Source: an uncultured Clostridia bacterium (lineage in GTDB: Bacteria > Bacillota > Clostridia > UBA1381). Taken from it: a DNA stretch of 7,806 nt. Of the stretch, positions 1-7,450 are shown one piece after another. Each line of letters begins with the position of its first letter. Position 1 is the first letter of the stretch. The notes beneath the pieces are model-generated. The model was not told the DNA's origin and searched no databases. It saw only the letters and a program-made list of their open reading frames with translations. Both the position numbers and the translations under genes were made by a program. The stretch spans positions 5,588 to 13,393 of the forward strand of contig CAJTPP010000059.1 in the NCBI GenBank assembly GCA_910578235.1, given 5' to 3'.

Positions 1-705
1 AGAAAGTTTGGCGAGGTATTGAAAAATACGCTTGTTATCAGTATATCAAGTATAGTATTTTGTTTTCCCGCTCCAATTCTTTTGGCTCTGCTTATGAATG
101 AGCTTAGAAATAAGATATTTACACGCACGGTGCAGACTGTCACATATCTTCCGCATTTTATTTCTCTTGTTGTTATTTGCGGATTAATCAAGGAGTTTAC
201 TGCAAATACGGGTTTTATAAACTCTATTGTGGCCTTTTTCGGAGGCACGCCGAGCACGATGCTTAATAATCCTAAACTGTTTGTGCCGATATATGTAATT
301 TCAGAGATTTGGCAGACAGCCGGCTGGGGTTCGATTATTTATCTTGCGGCGCTGACAGGGGTTGACCAGCAGCTTTATGAAGCGGCAATGGTAGACGGAG
401 CCGGACGATGGAAGCAAACTCTGCATGTCACATTGCCGTGCATTATGCCCACTGTGGTTATTATGCTGATTTTAAAGATTGGTAATGTTCTTAATGTCGG
501 ATATGAAAAAATTATTCTTCTGTATAATCCGCTTACATATCAGAGCGCGGATGTTATTTCTACATATGTGTACAGAGAAGGTCTGATTAATCAGGATTAC
601 AGTTATTCAACGGCGGTTGGACTGTTTAATTCGGTAGTGAATTTCGCTTTGCTGATTTCGGCAAATTATATAAGTAAAAAATATACGGATACGAGTCTGT
701 TTTAG
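1..705 (+). CDS. LplB-type ABC transporter permease, 5' end missing
   Basis: Membrane subunit of a carbohydrate ABC importer (CUT1 group, LplB/YtcP-like). The reading frame is open from base 1 (RKFGEVLKNTLVISI) and the text before the in-frame TTG at 19 already matches the family, so TTG is not the start; about 60-80 N-terminal residues probably lie upstream. Visible residues are numbered from base 1. Hydrophobic segments fall near 8-32, 40-62, 92-118, 148-165 and 200-220. The cytoplasmic EAA loop that docks on the ATPase is intact: E127-A-A-M-V-D-G-A-G, ending in L145-P146. The FPAPILLALLMNE stretch near 22-34 is typical of this family. It pairs with the next gene, 17 bases on, to form a heterodimeric channel. 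The substrate cannot be read from the permease; the lyase downstream suggests uronic-acid oligosaccharides (inference). Family assignment is strong. Confidence 0.93.
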   Translation, partial: RKFGEVLKNTLVISISSIVFCFPAPILLALLMNELRNKIFTRTVQTVTYLPHFISLVVICGLIKEFTANTGFINSIVAFFGGTPSTMLNNPKLFVPIYVISEIWQTAGWGSIIYLAALTGVDQQLYEAAMVDGAGRWKQTLHVTLPCIMPTVVIMLILKIGNVLNVGYEKIILLYNPLTYQSADVISTYVYREGLINQDYSYSTAVGLFNSVVNFALLISANYISKKYTDTSLF

Positions 706-706
706 A

Positions 707-716
707 AAAGGAGGGG
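707..716 (+). promoter_or_regulatory. Strong ribosome-binding site of the second permease
   Basis: AAAGGAGGGG begins two bases after the first permease's TAG. AAAGGAGG (707-714) matches the usual anti-Shine-Dalgarno complement, with 8 bases between it and the ATG at 723. It fixes the start of the second permease and leaves no room for a separate promoter between the two genes. Confidence 0.9.
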
Positions 717-722
717 TAATAA

Positions 723-1601
723 ATGAAACGAACAAAAGGCGAGCAAATTTTTAATGTATTTAATATTATCATTATGATTATCCTGATTGTTATAGCAGCA
801 TATCCAATGATTTATGTGGCGTTCGCGTCATTGTCGGATAGTAAAGAATTTATGCAGCATTCAGGATTGCTGCTGAAACCGGCGGGATTTAGTATGGCGT
901 CTTATAATGCTGTGCTTAAAAATCCTAATATCGGACGCGGTTATCTTAACACATTGTTTTATCTGATAACAGGAACCGGCGGAGGAGTTATTCTGACTGT
1001 AATTGCGGGATACTGCCTGTCAAGAAAAAATCTGATGTTTAGAAATCCGCTTATGCTTATAATTACATTCACTATGTTTTTCGGCGGCGGACTTATCCCT
1101 TCCTATCTGAATGTTCAGAATTTGGGATTGCTTAATACGAGAGCGGCAGTTATTTTGCCGACACTGATCAATACATTTAATTTGATTATTATGCGTACAG
1201 CTTTTGACGCTATTCCCGATAGTTTGTCGGAATCGGCGCAGCTGGACGGGGCGGGGCATTTAACGATTTTGTTCCGGGTTATGCTTCCGCTTATTCTGCC
1301 GACAATTATGGTTATCGTTTTGTATTATGCGGTTGAACGCTGGAACGAGTGGTTCAACGCTATGATTTATCTGTCCAACGATTCTTCAAAGCATCCGCTT
1401 GCGCTTGTGCTGCGTGAAATACTTATGCAGAATGACACAAGCAGTATGACGCAGGGAAGTAGCTTGGGAGATTTGGACAGTGTGAGCGAAACAATAAAGT
1501 ATGCGGTTATAATGGTTGCGACATTGCCGATTTTGGTGTTGTATCCGTTCCTGCAGAAGTATTTTGTAAAGGGCGTAATGGTAGGAGCAGTCAAGGGCTG
1601 A
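723..1601 (+). CDS. LplC/YtcP-type ABC transporter permease
   Basis: Second membrane subunit of the sugar importer, 292 residues, a normal full length for the LplC/YtcP group. It begins with a short cytoplasmic tail (MKRTKGEQIFNV), then a transmembrane helix at about 13-35; further hydrophobic segments lie near 75-97, 108-130, 139-160, 187-205 and 262-282. The EAA loop is E170-S-A-Q-L-D-G-A-G, continuing to L188-P189, so the second EAA residue is Ser instead of Ala, a common variation. The segment GGGLIPSYLNVQNLGLLNT and the C-terminal KYFVKGVMVGAVKG are family hallmarks. It should dimerise with the upstream permease and work with a lipoprotein binding protein and an ATPase, neither in this window. 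Partnering with a polysaccharide lyase points to uptake of lyase products (inference). Confidence 0.95.
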   Translation: MKRTKGEQIFNVFNIIIMIILIVIAAYPMIYVAFASLSDSKEFMQHSGLLLKPAGFSMASYNAVLKNPNIGRGYLNTLFYLITGTGGGVILTVIAGYCLSRKNLMFRNPLMLIITFTMFFGGGLIPSYLNVQNLGLLNTRAAVILPTLINTFNLIIMRTAFDAIPDSLSESAQLDGAGHLTILFRVMLPLILPTIMVIVLYYAVERWNEWFNAMIYLSNDSSKHPLALVLREILMQNDTSSMTQGSSLGDLDSVSETIKYAVIMVATLPILVLYPFLQKYFVKGVMVGAVKG

Positions 1602-1634
1602 TATGCCTGATGATATTAAAATAGAGGTGATTTC
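1602..1634 (+). promoter_or_regulatory. Short gap with lyase ribosome-binding site
   Basis: The 33 bases between permease and lyase hold GAGGTGAT at 1624-1631, an eight-base match to the Shine-Dalgarno consensus, about 7 bases from the GAGG core to ATG 1635. No stable hairpin with a T-run and no convincing -35/-10 pair is seen, supporting read-through from the transporter genes. Confidence 0.75.
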
Positions 1635-4595
1635 ATGAAACGCTTATTATTTGTCTTTTTTACGACGCTTCTGTGCCTTTGTACTCAGACAGGCGCGAGC
1701 GCTGACGAAGTCAATCTGGCAAAGGATGTTAAAGCGGAGGTTGTATTTTATAATAAGACAGACGAGGCGCTGACTGCTGATATGTCTGAAATAAACTCTC
1801 TTACGGATGATAACGGCTACTCTCTTTATCAAACGCCTGTCGGTACTGAAAAGGGTGAAATTATTCTTGATTTATATTATTTACGCAGTTTTAACCGTGT
1901 ATATCTTCGTGAAATCAATTCGTCTATATATGGATTTGAGGTATATACCTCTGCGGATAAACAAGATTGGATAAAGAGGTTTGCGGGCACAACAGTCGGT
2001 ACATACGGTGCGAACGCTTGTTTTAATAATGTAAACGCAAGATATGTTAAGATTGTACTGACTAAAACCGCGAATAAATACGGAGATGCGGCAGTTACAT
2101 TCAGTGATATCAAGGTTTTTTGCAGTTCCAATGTAATAACTGACGATTTGAAAAATGCGATATATATAGCAGGGCTGAAACAGGAATATATAAATTCCTC
2201 AGAAATGCAAAATCACTTTACAGATGAGGAGCGCGGGCAGCTATCAGAAAAAATATCATATGCGTCAGATGTTCTGGAGAACAGTTCCGCTCAGATGACA
2301 GTGAATTCAGCTTGTAACGAACTCAATAAACTGCTTTTACAGCTTAACGGAAATGAGCGTTTTGCCGCATCTGACTTTGATATCATAGAGCAGCGTTATA
2401 TTGATTATTTTGTGAAAAATAATGCTGAAAGAACAGAAGAACGTATTAAATCCATAAAAGCTCTTGAAGAAACAGTGTCGGAAATACGGGAGAAAATGCT
2501 GCGTCATCCCAAGGCGGCGCAGCTTTGGGCAGAATATATTCCTCCTATGGCAAACAGTACGCAGGAGCCCGGTAAAATTGCCAATTCACTGGCAAAGGTT
2601 AAACAGATGGCTATAGCTTATAAGCAGGACGGCAATAAGTATTGCGGCGATCAAGACTTATATGACGATATTATTTATGCGGTCAATTATATTTTAGATA
2701 AAAAATATAATCCGTCAATAGAAATGTACGGAAACTGGTATTACTGGCAGATTTCTACACCGGCAACAATGACGGATATAATGGTTATATTGAAGGACGA
2801 ACTTCCAGACACATTGATGAACCGCATGAAGGAAGCCATTATTTACCGTATAGGCGATGATTTTCATTATACATGGTATGGCGCAAACCGTATGTATCTT
2901 GCGGCCATTTCCCTAAAACTCGGTGTTGCGGCGGATAATGCGGAATATATTCACCGCGCGGTTTATGCTCTGTCTGAGGAAAACGCATGCAGAGATATTC
3001 AGTCAACAAACAGCTCGGGAGATGATAACGGTTATTTCTGGGACGGCTCGTATATGTTCCATAACGGAATTTTATATAATGCCACATACGGACGTGATCA
3101 GCTTAGCAATACGTTAAGTATTGTAGGATATTTGTATGGAACTCCGTGGCAGATAGAACAGGGCATGATTGACGATATGGTTCAGCGTATACCGGATGTG
3201 TATGAATATATTATTTATAACGGTTACAGCGTAGATGCCGCCGCAGGAAGAGGGCTGGGAGAAGGAAGAAACTACGGCAGAAATATAGCCGAAAGCATTG
3301 AGAAAGTTGCAGACTATGTGAGCGAGCCAAAGAAAACGGAGCTTTTATCTGTGGCAAAGCAGTTTAAAATAGAACTCAATATTGATGATAAGCTTACAAG
3401 AGATGAGAGTATACCGGCCAGGGGACGTATTAATAAACTTAAAAGATATCCAATAGGAGATAAACTGATACTGCATACTCCCGATTATGGATTTGCGCTG
3501 TCAATGTTCTCAGACAGAACAAAATTATTTGAAGCGCCAAACGGTGACGCTATGAAGGCATGGTATGTAAGCTCCGGTATGACTCAGATTTTAAACGATG
3601 ACCGAACACAATATGACAGGGATTACTGGATTGCAGTCAACCATTACCGTTTGCCCGGCACGACTGTCGATACAATTCCGAGAACCTTAACCCGTTATGA
3701 CGGTGAAATTTATAACGCGAATAACTGGTGCGGCATGATAGATTATGACGAAAAATATGGTGTGGCCGGAATGATGGCAAACAACTGGAACAGTTCGCTT
3801 ACAGCAAAAAAATCTTATTTTATCTTTGATGATGAGATTGTATGTCTCGGAACAGATATTTCCAAAGGTACATCCGAAATAGAGACAACGGTTGAAAATA
3901 GAAAAATAAAAAACGACAGAAGTAATAAGGTATTTGTTAACGGTGAAAGTTTTTCTTTGGAACAGGATATTGAGAAAGCAAATGTTAAAACCGTGTGGCT
4001 TGAAGCGAACAATGATAAAAATCATATGGGGTGGTATTTTCCTGACACAGCATCTGTGCATATGATGAAGGAAACCCGTACAGACGCGGAGGCGGACATG
4101 TGGCTCTCAGATACTGACAGAACTGTAACCGAAAGCTTTTTTACAATGTGGTATGATCATGGAAAGCATCCCCAAAACAAATTCTATTCTTATGTAATAC
4201 TGCCTAATTACGAGGCGGAGCAGACAGAGGAATACGCTAAAAATCCGGATATCGAAATTCTGGATAAGAGCAGCGATGTTCACAGTGTCAGAGATAATAC
4301 AATAGGTGTTACAGGGTATAATTTTTGGAACAAACATGGAGGAAAGGGCAGCGGTGTAAGCGCGGACGGTGTGCTGACAATGATTGTTGCCGAAGATGAT
4401 GTCTCAATGAATATATCAGTAACAGATCCGACATTTAGTTTGACGCGTCCTGTCAAAGTTGAGTTTGATATGTCTGTAAGCTCTGTAAGTGAATGTGATG
4501 ACAGAGTGACTGTGCTTAGTATAAATCCGTTGAAAATCAAGATTGATTTGAAAGATATAAATGGCCGTAAGGTTAGTCTGAAAACAATTAAATAA
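1635..4595 (+). CDS. Secreted polysaccharide lyase family 8 enzyme with F5/8 type C domain
   Basis: Predicted extracellular lyase that cleaves an acidic polysaccharide (hyaluronate, chondroitin, xanthan side chains or similar) by beta-elimination. Residues 1-23 are a signal peptide ending GASA-D. Residues about 25-163 resemble an F5/8 type C/discoidin carbohydrate-binding domain (EIILDL, YGFEVYTSADKQDW, ARYVKIVL, FSDIKVF). Residues about 167-237 are helical and resemble a FIVAR-like linker. From about 247 comes the PL8 alpha/alpha toroid: cleft aromatic motif N367-W-Y-Y-W-Q-I-S-T-P, then likely catalytic N418 (GANR), H476 (DGSYMFH) and Y485 (NATYG), and an arginine loop at 538-550. The PL8 beta-sandwich follows: PARGRIN 594-600, HYRLPGTTVDT 670-680, LTAKKS 722-727, ETTVENRK 750-757; a C-terminal beta domain starts near 891. 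The nine-residue His-Tyr spacing equals that of pneumococcal hyaluronate lyase (H399/Y408). No wall anchor or LPXTG is present, so it is probably released or held by carbohydrate or partner proteins. Family is firm; substrate is not. Confidence 0.95.
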   Translation: MKRLLFVFFTTLLCLCTQTGASADEVNLAKDVKAEVVFYNKTDEALTADMSEINSLTDDNGYSLYQTPVGTEKGEIILDLYYLRSFNRVYLREINSSIYGFEVYTSADKQDWIKRFAGTTVGTYGANACFNNVNARYVKIVLTKTANKYGDAAVTFSDIKVFCSSNVITDDLKNAIYIAGLKQEYINSSEMQNHFTDEERGQLSEKISYASDVLENSSAQMTVNSACNELNKLLLQLNGNERFAASDFDIIEQRYIDYFVKNNAERTEERIKSIKALEETVSEIREKMLRHPKAAQLWAEYIPPMANSTQEPGKIANSLAKVKQMAIAYKQDGNKYCGDQDLYDDIIYAVNYILDKKYNPSIEMYGNWYYWQISTPATMTDIMVILKDELPDTLMNRMKEAIIYRIGDDFHYTWYGANRMYLAAISLKLGVAADNAEYIHRAVYALSEENACRDIQSTNSSGDDNGYFWDGSYMFHNGILYNATYGRDQLSNTLSIVGYLYGTPWQIEQGMIDDMVQRIPDVYEYIIYNGYSVDAAAGRGLGEGRNYGRNIAESIEKVADYVSEPKKTELLSVAKQFKIELNIDDKLTRDESIPARGRINKLKRYPIGDKLILHTPDYGFALSMFSDRTKLFEAPNGDAMKAWYVSSGMTQILNDDRTQYDRDYWIAVNHYRLPGTTVDTIPRTLTRYDGEIYNANNWCGMIDYDEKYGVAGMMANNWNSSLTAKKSYFIFDDEIVCLGTDISKGTSEIETTVENRKIKNDRSNKVFVNGESFSLEQDIEKANVKTVWLEANNDKNHMGWYFPDTASVHMMKETRTDAEADMWLSDTDRTVTESFFTMWYDHGKHPQNKFYSYVILPNYEAEQTEEYAKNPDIEILDKSSDVHSVRDNTIGVTGYNFWNKHGGKGSGVSADGVLTMIVAEDDVSMNISVTDPTFSLTRPVKVEFDMSVSSVSECDDRVTVLSINPLKIKIDLKDINGRKVSLKTIK

Positions 4596-4617
4596 ATGCA
4601 TAGGAGAGTGTTCAAAT
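4596..4617 (+). promoter_or_regulatory. Short gap with ribosome-binding site
   Basis: The 22 bases between the lyase TAA and the next ATG contain AGGAG at 4602-4606, 11 bases before ATG 4618, a slightly long but usable spacing. There is no terminator-like hairpin. The start at 4618 is also supported by the immediate signal peptide. Confidence 0.7.
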
Positions 4618-7434
4618 ATGAAAAGAATAATTGCGGCGCTGATGTGTGTAACACTGTTTGCGGCTGTTATACCTTGCGCGTATGCTCAGAGTGACCGCGC
4701 GATGAGTGAAAGAAAAAAAGAGAATATAAATCATTTCTTTGACGCGTTTCCTGTGATTACCAAAGAAATGACAGAGGATGAAGTAATTACACGCGGGGAG
4801 TTTGCGGAAATAATTCAAAATATGCTTGAAAAGGCTGAAATGAGCGGAACTATGCGCAAATCAGTTACAGATAACTTACTTGAAGATAGACCCAACGATG
4901 TTATCAGTGATTTGGAAGCTATTTCATCTGCTGTACATTTTCTGAACGGAGAGTACATTATAAATATCAATAAAAACTATAATGCGGGAATATGGGACGC
5001 GGTAAAAAAATTAAATATAGATATTGCACTATCCGGTGATAAGAAAAATGCGGACTGGATAAAGAAACTGATTTACAATACTTTGCATGCGTATACGGCG
5101 GAAGTGAAAGGCATAGACGGCGGGCAGAGCATAATGGGTATTGATGAAAGCGGCACATATATAGAAAAATATTGGGATCTGGATAAAATAGAAGGTGTTT
5201 TCACACAAAATTCAATGATAGATATAAACGGTAAAAGCGCGGCCGGTACAAACAGTATTGTTATAAACGGCAATGAATATATTTCATATCTGACATATGA
5301 GAATAGCTCTTATATAGGTCAGTATGTCACAGCTTATGCTGTAAATGACGGCATAAGAGAGGGCGAAATATGTTGTATGTATCCAAATGAAAAATATTCG
5401 GCTTCCGTGGTAATAAACAATTCCAATATAAGAAATTTTAAAAATTTTAATAGTATCAGTGAAAGTATTGAAGGACGAATAAAAAAATATTCCATTTCTT
5501 TGACAGCAGATATTTATTATAATTTTGATTATCTCGGACCTGTTCGCGCGGTTGATTACGACAGTGAAATTATAAAAACGGTAATGAATGAGGTAATGAA
5601 CGGAAAGAGCTGTCAAATAAGAATGATAGAAAATACCGGTGACGGTAAATATGATTTTATATGGATCCAGTCGTTTGATAATTATGTGGTAGGCGGCTAT
5701 TCTTATAATAATGGTAAAATTGAAGATCTGTATGGTGAAAGACTGGACATAAAGGAAGCGTTTGATGATAACAGGGTTGTATTGTTTGATAAAGATAACA
5801 GACTTGCAAACGTGACTGATCTTCAGGAAAATGATGTTATTTCAGTAATAACAGGCAAAAACGGCGACGCAATAATTCAGATGTTTGGTTACTGGTCACG
5901 TGAGACCGTTTCAGGAAGAATAGATAAAGTCAGAGATGACAGTTATGTCATTGATAATAGTACATATTATGCCTGCGCGCGCTATCTTGAACAGATATCA
6001 GAGGGTAACCGCAGTACACCGGAGCTTAAAATCGGTTTGCAGACAACTTTTTATCTGAACGTGTTTAATGAAATAGCGGGAGTCAGTATGAATGATCGTT
6101 ATGAGCAAGATGTTTCATATGCTTTTATAATTAGCGCGTATTATGACGCTAATACACAGGAAGGCGGAGTAAAACTTCTGAATGAGGACGGTAATGTGGA
6201 AAATCGGCTTCTTGATAAAAAGGTTTCGGTTAACGGTAAAAGCTATAAAAACGAAAAAATAACAGAGAGACTTGCCGAGATTTCCAACGAAATAGTGGAT
6301 GATAATATGTGCAGTGTCTATCGTATGGCAAAAATAACATTAAGAGATAATGTAATAAAAAAAATTGAGCTTGCGTTTAAAGAAGTCAGACCCGACGGAG
6401 TATCATTATCTCAGCTGTATCCGGATGATATTTTATACAGCGGCGGACAGAATACAGACGGGACGGATGTTACTCTTGCCGATGTTGTATATAAAAATAA
6501 TACGTTCGGGAAACGCGTGGGAATGACAGCCTTAACGGTGATTTTTGATGTTCCTCTAAGAGAACAGGGAGAGCAGCCAATCGGAGATCAGGAGGCATAT
6601 TCAGTAACATCTGTAAGTAATATGCAGGACGATTGCGTTTTGGGACTCGGAGGAATAAAGAAGGTTGGTGACGCGGCAGGCGGAGCATATATGGAATTTT
6701 TTGATACAGACAATACTCTTTTTGCGTCAGCGGCAGTGAGATATTATCCGTATAATCCTGAAAAGGGCGGAGTGACTACACCCCCCGAAATGCTTGCGGA
6801 TTGTATTGTAGTAACAGATGTGGTAACCCGGTCGGTAAATGAGGATGATGAGCCGGTAATTCTTATAGAAGGATACAGGGCAGGGAGTCCTGTTTCAATG
6901 ATAACTACACCCGTTAAAGATATATCGCATATGTGGCAGCAGTTTTCTACTTTGTCAGACAGTGAGACAGGAGCGCATTTGGAGACAGCAGACGGAACGC
7001 ATATTAGACCTGATGATGTTGCGGTAACCGGTGTTTTGCCGGGAGATGTTATTCAGGTTACCACCAATGCAAAAAATGAAATTTCAAATATTCTAATTAA
7101 TGTCAGAGGCGGAGAGTCAGAGAACGCGGCATGGCTGATGATAAACGGAAACGGTACAAATACAAGCGTATTATCCGCCGGAGCCGGACACGGAAACGAA
7201 TATCTTGGTGTAAACTACGGAACTGTTGAGACGTTTAGAGACGGAAAAGCAGTTATGAACGAGCTGGACGGAAAACGAAGAGTATATTCAATTGGTAATC
7301 CGACTATTACGGTTTATAACCGCACGAAACAATACGCGCTAAAGGGAAGCACAGCCGATATTGAAAGAGGAAAGGATATGTATATCCGCCAATATTATTC
7401 ACAGATTAAAGAGATTGTAATTTTTGAAGACTGA
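4618..7434 (+). CDS. Large secreted protein with degenerate SLH-like N-terminus, function unknown
   Basis: 938 residues, no recognised enzymatic motif. Residues 1-23 are a signal peptide ending AYA-Q. Residues about 38-165 look like worn S-layer homology repeats: a TRAE-like T58-R-G-E-F, then LLEDRPNDVISDLEAISSA, then a third-repeat-like AGIWDAVKKLNIDIALSGD and LIYNTLHAYTAEV; the usual GYxDGTF motifs are missing. The rest appears to be a string of small beta domains: IEGVFTQNSMIDINGKSAAG near 196-215, GDGKYDFIW 341-349 followed by YVVGGY, SGRIDKVRDDSYVID near 432-446, YAFIISAYYD and VKLLNEDGN near 501-526, a long acidic/Gly region to about 840, and a closing MYIRQYYSQIKEIVIFED. From memory, the same order of phrases occurs in large SLH-containing surface proteins of anaerobic Firmicutes, where it has no assigned role. 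Its place between a PL8 lyase and another secreted protein suggests a surface binding or scaffold job (inference). It ends in tandem stops TGA TAG. Confidence 0.85.
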   Translation: MKRIIAALMCVTLFAAVIPCAYAQSDRAMSERKKENINHFFDAFPVITKEMTEDEVITRGEFAEIIQNMLEKAEMSGTMRKSVTDNLLEDRPNDVISDLEAISSAVHFLNGEYIININKNYNAGIWDAVKKLNIDIALSGDKKNADWIKKLIYNTLHAYTAEVKGIDGGQSIMGIDESGTYIEKYWDLDKIEGVFTQNSMIDINGKSAAGTNSIVINGNEYISYLTYENSSYIGQYVTAYAVNDGIREGEICCMYPNEKYSASVVINNSNIRNFKNFNSISESIEGRIKKYSISLTADIYYNFDYLGPVRAVDYDSEIIKTVMNEVMNGKSCQIRMIENTGDGKYDFIWIQSFDNYVVGGYSYNNGKIEDLYGERLDIKEAFDDNRVVLFDKDNRLANVTDLQENDVISVITGKNGDAIIQMFGYWSRETVSGRIDKVRDDSYVIDNSTYYACARYLEQISEGNRSTPELKIGLQTTFYLNVFNEIAGVSMNDRYEQDVSYAFIISAYYDANTQEGGVKLLNEDGNVENRLLDKKVSVNGKSYKNEKITERLAEISNEIVDDNMCSVYRMAKITLRDNVIKKIELAFKEVRPDGVSLSQLYPDDILYSGGQNTDGTDVTLADVVYKNNTFGKRVGMTALTVIFDVPLREQGEQPIGDQEAYSVTSVSNMQDDCVLGLGGIKKVGDAAGGAYMEFFDTDNTLFASAAVRYYPYNPEKGGVTTPPEMLADCIVVTDVVTRSVNEDDEPVILIEGYRAGSPVSMITTPVKDISHMWQQFSTLSDSETGAHLETADGTHIRPDDVAVTGVLPGDVIQVTTNAKNEISNILINVRGGESENAAWLMINGNGTNTSVLSAGAGHGNEYLGVNYGTVETFRDGKAVMNELDGKRRVYSIGNPTITVYNRTKQYALKGSTADIERGKDMYIRQYYSQIKEIVIFED

Positions 7435-7436
7435 TA

Positions 7437-7443
7437 GGGGGAG
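7437..7443 (+). promoter_or_regulatory. Ribosome-binding site deciding the start of the last gene
   Basis: GGGGGAG follows the 938-residue gene's TGA and overlaps the second in-frame stop (TAG, 7435-7437). Two in-frame ATGs follow, at 7445 and 7451. Only 7451 has proper spacing (7 bases after GGAG); 7445 would be 1 base away. The later ATG is therefore preferred. Confidence 0.75.
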
Positions 7444-7450
7444 AATGATT

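Noticed and set aside
1671..1688. Possible lipoprotein signal (LLCLC) in the lyase leader
   Set aside because: The residue before each Cys is Leu, not Gly/Ala/Ser, so there is no lipobox; a type I cleavage site (GASA-D) follows. The VIPC stretches in the leaders of the two downstream proteins fail the same test because Pro precedes the Cys.
2923..3117. 64-codon + strand frame within the lyase
   Set aside because: It is an alternate frame over the catalytic His/Tyr segment, which is conserved in the lyase frame.
3687..4061. 124-codon open frame on the - strand inside the lyase gene
   Set aside because: It lies fully opposite conserved PL8 coding sequence (HYRLPGTTVDT to ETTVENRK region neighbours), has a Cys/Phe/Ile-rich composition typical of antisense frames, and has no ribosome-binding site that I can see.
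4280..4654. 124-codon open frame on the - strand across the lyase/938-residue gene junction
   Set aside because: It is antisense to the PL8 C-terminus and the next gene's signal peptide, with low-complexity Ser/Thr/Leu content and no recognisable domain.
5626..5662. Calcium-binding EF-hand or dockerin loop (ENTGDGKYD) in the 938-residue protein
   Set aside because: Only a single partial loop is present, the first acidic positions are not met, and no second copy follows as in dockerins; it better fits a beta-hairpin turn of the repeated module.
7445..7450. Upstream ATG as start of the last gene
   Set aside because: It is only one base from the GGAG core; the ATG at 7451 has normal spacing and directly gives a standard MKKF signal peptide.
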